A stretch of 64,000 bases of DNA. It comes from Olavius algarvensis associated proteobacterium Delta 3 (GTDB lineage Bacteria; Desulfobacterota; Desulfobacteria; Desulfobacterales; CAFBRK01). Location of the stretch: contig CAFBRK010000216.1 in the NCBI GenBank assembly GCA_903231505.1, positions 151,635 to 215,634 on the forward strand, read 5' to 3'. The translations under genes and the position numbers were made by a program. Shown in pieces: positions 26,506 to 33,382 of this stretch (position 1 is its first letter; the number at the start of each line of letters is the position of its first letter). Below the pieces are notes generated by a model. The model was not told the DNA's origin. It worked only from the letters and a program-made list of their open reading frames with translations, and ran no database searches.

Positions 26506-27138
26506 ATGATGTCACATTCGACCAATGAGCAACGGAGCTCTGCCCGAATGACGCTGGGCATGATTCCGGTCCCGGCCAAAGCGTTGACCACGTGCGTCAT
26601 CGTGACGTTGGCCATCGCCATGTTCGGTGCCTTGGGGCAGATCGTCGTGCACGACATCATCCCGACATTCTTCTCCCCGGAGGCATCCGGCAAATCGCTC
26701 CATGATATGGGCAGCCAGCGGGAAGGTATGGGAGAACCGGCGGATCCTCCGTCATCCGAAGGGCGCGGCGATCTCTTCTCGGACCTGACCGTCAAGGCGG
26801 ACCCACCGGCAGAACCCTTCTACAAGGGCGAGCAGTTCGTCTGGCTCCTCAAGTGGACCCACATCCATCTGTTCGGCATGAACATGATTTTTATATTTCT
26901 GGGTGTCATCACCTTCATGCTGGACATCGGGTCCAGATTTCGGACCTGGTTGATCGTTGTGCCTTTCATCGGTGTACTCATCGATATTCTGGCGATGTGG
27001 TTGAAGGGATATGTGTCGCCTGTTTTCTTCTGGCTCCATATTCCCGGTGGCGGCGCTTTCGGGCTTGTATTTGTCTATGTATCACTGCGGGCGCTACGGG
27101 AAATGTGGTTTACGTCGGTGCCGCCGGAATCCATCTGA
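26506..27138 (+). CDS. Membrane protein associated with a multicopper oxidase
   Basis: 210 residues with four predicted membrane helices (about 28-50, 125-145, 150-170 and 177-200). The segment KWTHIHLFGMNMIFIFLG at the second helix contains two His residues and Met, of possible metal- or heme-ligand interest. A long polar loop (55-115) separates helices one and two. It lies 9 bases after the DUF6488 gene and 21 bases before the oxidase gene. I cannot assign a family. Confidence 0.7.
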   Translation: MMSHSTNEQRSSARMTLGMIPVPAKALTTCVIVTLAIAMFGALGQIVVHDIIPTFFSPEASGKSLHDMGSQREGMGEPADPPSSEGRGDLFSDLTVKADPPAEPFYKGEQFVWLLKWTHIHLFGMNMIFIFLGVITFMLDIGSRFRTWLIVVPFIGVLIDILAMWLKGYVSPVFFWLHIPGGGAFGLVFVYVSLRALREMWFTSVPPESI

Positions 27139-27159
27139 ACCTCTTTTGAAGGAGAATAC

Positions 27160-28479
27160 ATGATACTGAAACTGATACTCATCTTATCCCTGGTTATAGC
27201 TCCGTTCAGTGCCTCCGCCGCTTCAACACAAGCGATTCAGCTGACCCCTCAGGAAGGGAAGCATGCATTCCCTTTTTTCGATACACCAACAACGGTATGG
27301 AGTTACAATGATCAAGTCCCTGGCCCGACGATCCGCGGAAAAAAAGGCTCAACGATATCCGTCGAAGTTTTCAACCGGCTGAACGAGCCTACCAGCGTCC
27401 ACTGGCACGGCCTGCGGATCGACAATGCCATGGATGGCGTCCCCGGTGTGACCCAGGATCCCATTCAGCCAGGAGACCGCTTCACCTATCGTCTGAAATT
27501 GAATGAGGCCGGCACCTACTGGTACCATCCCCATTTCAATGCCGGCGAACAATTGGAGCGGGGTTTAAAGGGCGTGTTGATTGTTGAGGAACCTGAGCCA
27601 TTGCCCTGGTCGCAGGATCTGGTCTGGCTGCTGGACGACTGGCGACTGGATGGGGACGGTACGATTTTTCCTCGATTCAATACGCGGCATGACTTGATGC
27701 ATGACGGCCGCTGGGGGAATGTGGTCACCATCAATGGAAAGCGGAAACCGGAGTATGTTGTATCTCCCGGGCAGCGAATTCGCCTCAGGTTGATCAACGG
27801 CGCCAACGCCAGAATTTTTGCACCGGCCCTGGAGGGATTGGCGGCAAACGTGATCGCCGTGGACGGGAAACCGGTTTCGAACATATTTCCCTTCAACGGA
27901 TTCTACCTGTCGCCAGGCAACCGGATCGACCTGGACATTGTCATCCCCCCGGAGGCCGCCGGAAAGACCTTTCTGGTAAAAGACGCCATCACCCGGGAGC
28001 CGTCTGTATTGGCAAGCCTTGCCGTCACCCGGGACTCCCCAACAGAGACTCCCTCGTTCACCCCCCCGACGGCAGAAGATTTTATTCCCGCATCGATATT
28101 CAATGATGTCGAGATGACCAAGACATGGGATCTAAATGCCATCCGGGGCGGAAAATATGGAATCGGCTGGTCCATGAATCTGAAGCTCTGGCCGGCGTCG
28201 GACAACGCCGATGTAAAAATAGGAAAACGCTACAGAATTACCTTCGTAAACAGCAGCACCAGGCTGCATCCCATGCACATCCACGGCGTATTTTTCAGGG
28301 TTCTGGAACGAAACGGCACGCCGGCGGTGGAGCCCTTCACCCGGGATACGGTGCTGGTGGGTCCGAGAGAGACCGTGACCATCGGGTTCGTCCCGGAACA
28401 CCATGGTATCTGGCTGACCCACTGTCATATCCAATCCCATGCCGAAGCGGGGATGATGTCAACGATTCGAACCGAATAG
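27160..28479 (+). CDS. Sec-exported multicopper oxidase
   Basis: 439 residues with a Sec signal peptide (about 1-20, ASA cleavage) rather than a Tat signal, unlike the oxidase at 4766. Copper motifs: HWHGLR (about 79), YHPHFNAGEQLERGLKG (about 121), HPMHIHG (about 365) and HCHIQSHAEAGMM (about 420), with Met as axial type 1 ligand. Length and domain spacing fit three-domain laccase-like enzymes. It probably oxidises Cu(I) or phenolics in the periplasm. Ribosome site AAGGAG. It is the third gene of the DUF6488 set. The TAG stop is followed in frame by a long open remnant of a different gene. Confidence 0.92.
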   Translation: MILKLILILSLVIAPFSASAASTQAIQLTPQEGKHAFPFFDTPTTVWSYNDQVPGPTIRGKKGSTISVEVFNRLNEPTSVHWHGLRIDNAMDGVPGVTQDPIQPGDRFTYRLKLNEAGTYWYHPHFNAGEQLERGLKGVLIVEEPEPLPWSQDLVWLLDDWRLDGDGTIFPRFNTRHDLMHDGRWGNVVTINGKRKPEYVVSPGQRIRLRLINGANARIFAPALEGLAANVIAVDGKPVSNIFPFNGFYLSPGNRIDLDIVIPPEAAGKTFLVKDAITREPSVLASLAVTRDSPTETPSFTPPTAEDFIPASIFNDVEMTKTWDLNAIRGGKYGIGWSMNLKLWPASDNADVKIGKRYRITFVNSSTRLHPMHIHGVFFRVLERNGTPAVEPFTRDTVLVGPRETVTIGFVPEHHGIWLTHCHIQSHAEAGMMSTIRTE

Positions 28480-28872
28480 GTCGGTTGGAAGATCAAGGCA
28501 TTACCGGGCGAGGCGAAGTTACTGTACCATAGCGGCGTTAACGGCACCGATCATCCGGTCTGGCTGGTAAACAGGACACAGATCCCGCAACCGGACAGTT
28601 ATACCCATTTTCACTGGATCACATCGACGAGTTCCGACCCTCGTGCGTCCGATGTTCCATTGGCGTGCGATGCTGAAACGGCGGGCGGTCTGGAAGGTGT
28701 GGCGGAAGATGTCGTCTGCCCGGGCTGGTTTATGCAGATCTCCGCCGTGGACGCGTTCGCCTTCGAGCATGGGAACGAGATCGTCCCGGTGCGCCCCGGC
28801 CGGGACAATGCGACCCACCTGAACCTGCTGACGAACTACGCGGAGGTGCCGGGTATAACGGCCACGCGATAG
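28480..28872 (+). pseudogene. 5'-truncated remnant of an exported hypothetical protein
   Basis: In frame with the oxidase stop, 130 sense codons without an initiation site encode LLYHSGVNGTDHPVWLVNRTQIP, YTHFHWI, AGGLEGVAEDVVCPGWFMQI, HLNLLTNYAEVPGITATR. This has the even composition of real coding sequence and resembles the C-terminal part of hypothetical proteins with a THFHW...CPGWYLQI...NLVTNY pattern. No start codon or signal peptide exists upstream, because the oxidase gene abuts it. A deletion has removed its 5' part. Confidence 0.7.
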
Positions 28873-28965
28873 ACCGAATACGGAACGTGCCTGCCAGGCA
28901 AAAATATCCATCGTTCTGGAGAGCCCGGCAGAGGATGCTGGCCTTGTCCTCTGCCGGGCTCCGGA

Positions 28966-29235
28966 TCAGATCAACGGTTTGCCGAGTCCCGCAGCCCTCA
29001 AGGTCGCTTCATCGGGGCCTCTCCCGGTGCAGCAATCTGCCAGTTTGCCGTTGATGACCACTGCCGGAACTGAACGGACGCCAAGCTTTTTCGCCTGGTG
29101 GGCTACTTCCGCGTCATTCATATGCCGTACCGTGACCTCACAGGATGGACAGGCATTTCGCTCTACCATCGCAATGGCCTCCCGGCACACGGGACAATCC
29201 GCACTAAACACTTCAATTTTTCGACGTGCACTCAT
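28966..29235 (-). CDS. Thioredoxin-like small protein with CPVC motif
   Basis: 89 residues from the ATG with CGGAGG nine bases upstream. A thioredoxin-fold core is visible: KIEVFSADCPVCREAIAMVE, then GVRSVPAVVINGKLADCC. The cis-Pro (SVPAVV) and the CPVC (C14, C17) support a redox or metal-binding role; additional Cys pairs (CPSC, CC) are present. This is the MTH895-like type found with mercury/arsenic genes. It is expressed from a MerR-type promoter at 29313-29343. Confidence 0.85.
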   Translation of the reverse strand: MSARRKIEVFSADCPVCREAIAMVERNACPSCEVTVRHMNDAEVAHQAKKLGVRSVPAVVINGKLADCCTGRGPDEATLRAAGLGKPLI

Positions 29236-29312
29236 GAATATCACCTCCGTCTCGCATTAACTCTCAAGTGTCTCCTGAATGGTAACTGTTTCCATGTTTT
29301 CTCTCCTATAAA

Positions 29313-29343
29313 ACAATAAGACCTGTACCGGAGTACAGGTCAA
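29313..29343 (-). promoter_or_regulatory. MerR-type promoter/operator of the thioredoxin-like gene
   Basis: On the minus strand, TTGACC and TATTGT are separated by 19 bases, the lengthened spacer typical of MerR-family promoters. The spacer holds the palindrome ACCTGTAC-N4-GTACAGGT (29321-29340). It is nearly identical to the promoter at 32266-32296, so one MerR protein probably controls both. Confidence 0.85.
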
Positions 29344-29493
29344 GGGCAAACAGAATTATTTAGGCTTTATGTCATGTAGGCTTCAAAATGGATATCTCCG
29401 ACCCACCCTTCGGTTGCAACAAGGAGGTCAATTCCTCTCTCGATCTCCGATTAGCAAAATTGAAAGGAAGTCTATGAATCGCACAGCACATAA

Positions 29494-29531
29494 AAAAGGA
29501 CGGTGCATGGTTTGTATAACACCGTCCTTTT
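29494..29531. terminator. Bidirectional intrinsic terminator
   Basis: AAAAGGACGGTG (29494-29505) and CACCGTCCTTTT (29520-29531) form a 12-bp stem with A- and T-runs. It ends the minus-strand genes that stop at 29569. Confidence 0.75.
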
Positions 29532-29568
29532 ACGCTGCCGGAGCTGTCATAAAAAGTTGTGAACAGAC

Positions 29569-29838
29569 TCATTCCTTTTCAATGGGGCCACTTTGACCTT
29601 CAGGGTCCTTCTGTGATTCGGTATGTTTTTTAGTTTCCTTTGGTGTTGACCCACAGCACATTTCCATCATCTTTGCCATCATGCCTTCTCTCATGGCAGA
29701 AAAATTAATGGCGTTGTTTTGGCCTGAGAAGCACCCGGACTCTTTTTCAAACATCTTTCTAAAGTCTTCCGAGCTACAGCACCCGAATTCAAAACATCCA
29801 CTTTTAGTTCCGTTATCTTTTTTTTCTTCTTTTTGCAT
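29569..29838 (-). CDS. Small Cys/Met-rich protein
   Basis: 89 residues from the ATG with AGGGG about 8 bases upstream. Four Cys groups (SGCFEFGCC, ESGCF, EMCCG) and a Met-rich stretch (MREGMMAKMMEMCC) make a likely metal-binding surface. The C-terminus is charged and low complexity. Similar small CC-containing proteins accompany metal-resistance genes in related bacteria, but I cannot name the family. It is encoded just before the terminator at 29494. Confidence 0.7.
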   Translation of the reverse strand: MQKEEKKDNGTKSGCFEFGCCSSEDFRKMFEKESGCFSGQNNAINFSAMREGMMAKMMEMCCGSTPKETKKHTESQKDPEGQSGPIEKE

Positions 29839-29876
29839 TATACGCCCCTTTAGGTTTTTGTGGTTCATATTCGCTA

Positions 29877-30143
29877 TCAATCAATGATAAACTCGTCTGA
29901 GTCGGTTAATGTCCTTTTTTTCTCTTCGTATTCTTCCTTATCGATTTCCCCCGAAGCATACCGCTTGTCTAGTATCTCTATTGCGGGGTCCGAATCCCTG
30001 GTTTGACGGTTGTCAATGTCGCAGGGCCCAAAACCGCACATCATAGACCCCCTTCGTCCCCTCATCATGAAAAAGCACAGGACTATCATCACAATCGGGA
30101 CAATCCACCAGAAAGAAAAATTGCCAAGTTCTGAACCGTACAT
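29877..30143 (-). CDS. SHOCT-domain small membrane protein
   Basis: 88 residues from the ATG seven bases after GGAGG. One membrane helix (about 10-26, FWWIVPIVMIVLCFFMM) is followed by a basic, Cys-containing linker and a C-terminal SHOCT-like motif (AIEILDKRYASGEIDKEEYEEKKRTL). It is a paralogue in design of the protein at 21645-22001 but lacks the Met/His-rich outer segment. It follows the rhodanese gene by 26 bases. Confidence 0.78.
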   Translation of the reverse strand: MYGSELGNFSFWWIVPIVMIVLCFFMMRGRRGSMMCGFGPCDIDNRQTRDSDPAIEILDKRYASGEIDKEEYEEKKRTLTDSDEFIID

Positions 30144-30169
30144 GTGCATCACCTCCTTTATATTTATAT

Positions 30170-30676
30170 TTAAGATTTCTGCCCGGCGGAAGCAGCGGAA
30201 TCCTGATGTCGACCAAGATGCAATGGTATCTTGTGTGATAGTTTCTTGATTTTCTTAAGAATTACTACCGAAATAAAAAATGGACAGAATGAAAATCTAT
30301 TTACACCGTCTGTTTCAGACGAGAAAGGTAAGCCCTCTTCCTCCCAGAGTAGAGTTCCGCCGGTAATATTGTAAACTTTTTGGAATCCAAACCGCTGCAT
30401 CAGTTTCTGCGCGATTTTGCTTCGCCGGCCTACTTTGCAGTAGACCAGGTACGTTGCCGTTTTATCCATTAGATCCAGTCTCGATTTTAAAAACCTTGAT
30501 AGGAGATTCACGTTCATTGCCCTTTCAAGATGCAAATCTTTGAATTCCTTGGGCGTGCCGACATCTAAAATGAATAGATCGTCTCTATCCCGGTGTTTTG
30601 ATATTAGATCCCATGCTTCTTTGGGAAAAATATCCTTTGACAATTGTACGGTTGGTTTTATTGCTGATTCATTCAT
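30170..30676 (-). CDS. Rhodanese-like sulfurtransferase
   Basis: 168 residues with a strong AGGAGG site. The rhodanese domain covers about 14-118: FILDVGTPKEFKDLHLERAMNV, then the active-site loop YCKVGRRS with catalytic Cys, and KVYNITGGTLLWEEEGLP. The remaining 45 residues include a hydrophobic stretch (CPFFISVVIL) and a basic tail atypical of single-domain rhodaneses, perhaps added by a frameshift near the end. It probably transfers persulfide sulfur. It lies in the thiol/metal block downstream of the ECF sigma fragment. Confidence 0.85.
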   Translation of the reverse strand: MNESAIKPTVQLSKDIFPKEAWDLISKHRDRDDLFILDVGTPKEFKDLHLERAMNVNLLSRFLKSRLDLMDKTATYLVYCKVGRRSKIAQKLMQRFGFQKVYNITGGTLLWEEEGLPFSSETDGVNRFSFCPFFISVVILKKIKKLSHKIPLHLGRHQDSAASAGQKS

Positions 30677-30809
30677 GGTTATGCCTCCTTTTGAATCCTT
30701 TTAGGGCTATTGACGATACGGCGAGGCAAAAGGATACGCGTGCACCCATTTTTTTCGGGCCTATGAACAAAAATAAGGAACGCGCCTATCATGCCCCCTC
30801 CCTCTGGCT

Positions 30810-30916
30810 CCCTCCCGGCAGGGGAGGGAAAAAAATCGTCCTCCCCATTGATGGGGGAGGCTTGCCCTGTTGAATCCCTGCTCCACAGGGGCCGTCAAAG
30901 GCGGCATTCAACAGGG
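30810..30916. repeat. Composite palindromic intergenic repeat
   Basis: Three nested hairpins: CCTCCC-GGCAG-GGGAGG near 30811-30827, a C-rich/G-rich pair around TGATG (30840-30860), and the 11-bp inverted pair CCCTGTTGAAT (30865-30875) with ATTCAACAGGG (30906-30916). This looks like a dispersed extragenic element. No gene is supported between 30677 and 31050. Confidence 0.55.
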
Positions 30917-31050
30917 TAGAGTGGGGGTGATAGAATGGGTAATTTCCGCATCCTTAGATTTTTTTATAGACCCGCTTTTTTTGATGCTCAGTTTATTGAC
31001 GACAGGTTGGGGAAGATTTGAAAGGGATAAAAGATTCCTATCTTTGAATC

Positions 31051-31332
31051 CTACTTGGGCGGTTTTGGCAATATTTGGACTTGCTTGCGATCGCAGGCAA
31101 GGGTGTTCTGGTCATTGTGGTAAAAATCACACCCTTCATTAAGTTCAGTTTTTAGTTTTGCCCTGGCCCGGTGTAGCCGAATCTTGACATTATTCAGCGA
31201 GATTCCGAGAATCTCAGAAATATCTTTATTGGACATGCCTTCCAGTTCGCTGAGCACAATTACGGTCCTGTAGCCCGGGGGTAGCTTGTCGACGAACTCT
31301 ATGACACATTCGCTCATTTCCTTACGGATCAA
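31051..31332 (-). pseudogene. ECF sigma factor lacking region 2
   Basis: The frame encodes only the DNA-binding region 4 of an ECF sigma factor: CVIEFVDKLPPGYRTVIVLSELEGMSNKDISEILGISLNNVKIRLHRARAKLKTEL. Open sequence in frame runs back only to the stop at 31360, immediately behind the thioredoxin-like selenoprotein gene, so the -10-binding region 2 is missing. The frame has only a TTG start and no ribosome site. It appears to be the 3' remnant left after a deletion. Confidence 0.75.
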
Positions 31333-31359
31333 TGACTGTGCTTTAAGAGAATCCGGAAT

Positions 31360-31911
31360 TCATGCCATCGCACCGGCTAATATGGTCTGCGTCGCATTAG
31401 AAAGCTCATCCTTTAAATCGTCACCCGTTCGATATTTGTCCTTTGTAGCCCAGGTATCCGTCAATTGATGCATCCAAAATCGTGGTCCCGGTGCCGTTTC
31501 TTTCCATTCAACAAGCGGATCATAAAACAGATAGATATCCCAGGCGATGTTTCCTACCCAACCCACACTTGTGGCAATGGCTCTGCCGACGGCCTGATTC
31601 TGGTCATAATAATGATGGATTCTTTTATCGTTTAAAAATTTTACGGAAGGAAGGGCGGCCTCATAGCAGTCTTTATCGAGTATGGGTATCCATACAATGA
31701 ATCCGCTAAGTTCTGCATCAGGATATTTTTTAAATACATTATCATGTACCGCACGGGCACCTTGGTCCCGTCACAGAGGGCACGTCGGCGAAAGCAAGGC
31801 GAGAAATCGTATCTTGTCTTTCTCGTTGTTAAATTGGTCTTTGAACTGGTCCAGGGATTCGTTCAGGGGAACAAGATCGTTCGATCGATATTCAATTTTC
31901 ATTCCCGGCAT
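31360..31911 (-). CDS. Thioredoxin-fold selenoprotein with CPLU motif
   Basis: An in-frame TGA at 31771-31773 lies in ALLSPTCPL-U-RDQGARAVHDNVF, where thioredoxin-like homologues have the second Cys of CxxC. Read as selenocysteine, the frame runs 183 residues (U47, resolving C44) to the TGA at 31360. The downstream part continues seamlessly: YPDAELSGFIVWIPIL, HYYDQNQAVGRAIA, AWDIYLFYDP and GPRFWMHQLTDTW. Fold order (strand, CxxU helix, strand, later strands) fits a thioredoxin superfamily member. It starts about 20 bases after the metallochaperone selenoprotein gene, in one operon. An ATG nine bases downstream is an alternative start. The physiological partner is unknown. Confidence 0.88.
31746..31773 (-). 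promoter_or_regulatory. Candidate SECIS hairpin of the CPLU protein gene
   Basis: Ten bases after UGA, GUGCC (31760-31756) can pair with GGUAC (31750-31746) around the loop CGUGC. The loop begins 15 bases after UGA and has G as its second base. The stem is only 5 bp with one G-U pair, so this element is weaker than the other two. Confidence 0.5.
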
Positions 31912-31929
31912 CTTTCGATCATCATAGTT

Positions 31930-32250
31930 TTAGCCAATCACCTTGAGCGAGGGCTTACCTGTCAACTTATCCACCACCCGGCGGACATCACCCAAACATC
32001 ATCTGCCCTTAGGATTTTTTGTTGCGCACTGGCAATTGCCCGACTGTTTTTCCAACTGGATTTTTTCCATAATCGTTGATTTGCCATTTTCCCGGTAGTC
32101 CAGATGAATGTCATCAACCGTGTAACCGAAACAGTAGCAGATTAAGTCATCCACCATATCCGTCCCTTTCAATCTGCGTTCGTAATAGCGAATGGTTTCA
32201 ATATTTACATTGGCTTGCCGGGCCAGTTCACCGATGGATAATCTGTCCAT
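31930..32250 (-). CDS. Selenoprotein: MerR DNA-binding stub fused to a CopZ-like [2Fe-2S] metallochaperone domain
   Basis: The first 26 residues (LSIGELARQANVNIETIRYYERR) are the helix-turn-helix start of a MerR regulator. They run directly into DMVDDLICYCFGYTVDDI...SGNCQCATKNPKGR, the C-terminal domain of the CopZ-like 2Fe-2S metallochaperone family. The frame then meets TGA (31999-32001) and continues CLGDVRRVVDKLTGKPSLKVIG to a TAA. The family ends in KGR-C-C-LGDV, so the UGA replaces the first Cys of the pair: selenocysteine at 84 of 106. The MerR effector-binding half and the chaperone N-terminal half are both missing, consistent with a deletion that fused two adjacent genes. A strong AGGAGG site and a MerR-type promoter lie upstream. 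Confidence 0.85.
31968..32001 (-). promoter_or_regulatory. SECIS element of the metallochaperone gene
   Basis: After UGA and 13 further bases, UCCGCC (31985-31980) pairs with GGUGGA (31975-31970) around a GGGU loop, and G-U and U-A pairs extend it to an 8-bp stem. The loop begins 19 bases after UGA and opens with G, within the range for bacterial SECIS elements. Confidence 0.75.
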
Positions 32251-32265
32251 TTTTCCCTCCTAAAG

Positions 32266-32296
32266 ACAATAAGACCTGTACCTTGGTACAGGTCAA
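32266..32296 (-). promoter_or_regulatory. MerR-type promoter/operator of the two-selenoprotein operon
   Basis: The minus strand reads TTGACC, 19 bases, TATTGT. The spacer contains ACCTGTACC-TT-GGTACAGGT (32274-32293), a 9-bp-arm palindrome. It shares arms, -35 and -10 with the site at 29313-29343. It lies just before the AGGAGG and ATG of the MerR-stub gene. Confidence 0.88.
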
Positions 32297-32530
32297 GGGT
32301 AAAATAAATATTTTCTGCTTAGTTTTAGGCGGGCTGGAGCCCCTTACTATCCTACCTTTGCAGGTTGAGCATATCATCCGAGTCGTGTTACACATCGATA
32401 AAAGGGGATTTCTTCAGGGATCCCCTGCGCAGCGTTGAATGTGACAATAAAATTAGGATGACCTGACATGTTTCGTATCGGGTAGGTCAGAAAAGAACCG
32501 CAATCATTCATTAAAAAGGATCCGGACCGG

Positions 32531-33295
32531 ATGTCTTGGTTGATCCTCTTTCCCATCGTTTTCGCGACCTCGTTGATACTGACCATGGTCGGCCTCGGCG
32601 GCGGCCTCATTTTTTCTCCCCTGTTCATCCTGCTTGATTATCCGGTCAGTACCGCGGTTTCGGCCTCGCTGTTCCTGAATGGCATCGCCGCGGCGTCCGC
32701 AGCCATCACCTATTTTCGAAAGCGGATGATCGATCTGAAAATCGGCCTTCCCCTGATCGTGTCCTCGTCGCTGCTGGCACCGGTGGGCGCCTTTGCCACA
32801 TCGCTGGTGGACATCCACACATTTACCATTGTGCTGGCAGCGGTCATCCTTCTGGCTGCCGTGAGGATGTTATTCTCCAAACCGCCCCGGCAGGAAGCAC
32901 GGGATATCGGAACATTGGGACGGATCATGGGCGGCGGGATCATCGGGATGGTCATCGGCTTTGTCGGCGGGCTGCTCGGGATCGGCGGGGGGGTGTTTAT
33001 TGTCCCCTTGCTGATTTATATTTTAAAAGTGCCCACAAAAACTGCGGCGGCGACATCGATCTTTATTGTCGTTTTTTCATCCTTCAGCGGATTCGCCGCC
33101 CATATGTCACTGGCCAGACCGGACTGGAAATTTATTTTATTGGCAGCGGGTTTTTCCTTTGCCGGCGGTCTGATCGGATCCCGTATCATGGTGGAAAAAC
33201 TGAAAGGCGGCACCATCCGGAAAATATTCAGCGGCGTCTTACTCCTGTTCGTACTCAAACTTCTCCAAAAGACCTTTATGGGCGGATTCAATTAG
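32531..33295 (+). CDS. TauE/SafE-family permease
   Basis: 254 residues, with about eight hydrophobic segments. The paired motifs of the TauE/TSUP family are present: GLGGGLIFSPLFILL in the first half and GLLGIGGGVFIVPLLIY in the second half, an internal repeat. Such proteins export sulfite, sulfonates or organosulfur anions. It stands alone between the MerR-type promoter region and the PEP-utilising gene, with AAAAGGA before ATG. The substrate cannot be read from sequence. Confidence 0.9.
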   Translation: MSWLILFPIVFATSLILTMVGLGGGLIFSPLFILLDYPVSTAVSASLFLNGIAAASAAITYFRKRMIDLKIGLPLIVSSSLLAPVGAFATSLVDIHTFTIVLAAVILLAAVRMLFSKPPRQEARDIGTLGRIMGGGIIGMVIGFVGGLLGIGGGVFIVPLLIYILKVPTKTAAATSIFIVVFSSFSGFAAHMSLARPDWKFILLAAGFSFAGGLIGSRIMVEKLKGGTIRKIFSGVLLLFVLKLLQKTFMGGFN

Positions 33296-33382
33296 AAACA
33301 GCGGCTTGGCAGAACAACGGCGGTGTGATAGATTTTTCATCATATCCACCGCAGCGTGCACGGATGACATAAAGGCTTCCCC

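Noticed and set aside
28477..28479. TAG between the oxidase and the following open frame as a pyrrolysine codon
   Set aside because: The oxidase already ends at its normal family terminus (HCHIQSHAEAGMM plus a few residues), and the downstream frame resembles part of an unrelated protein, so readthrough is not needed.
30598..31142. Plus-strand frames across the palindromic repeat region
   Set aside because: They translate hairpins (Pro/Gly-rich) and lie partly antisense to the ECF sigma remnant.
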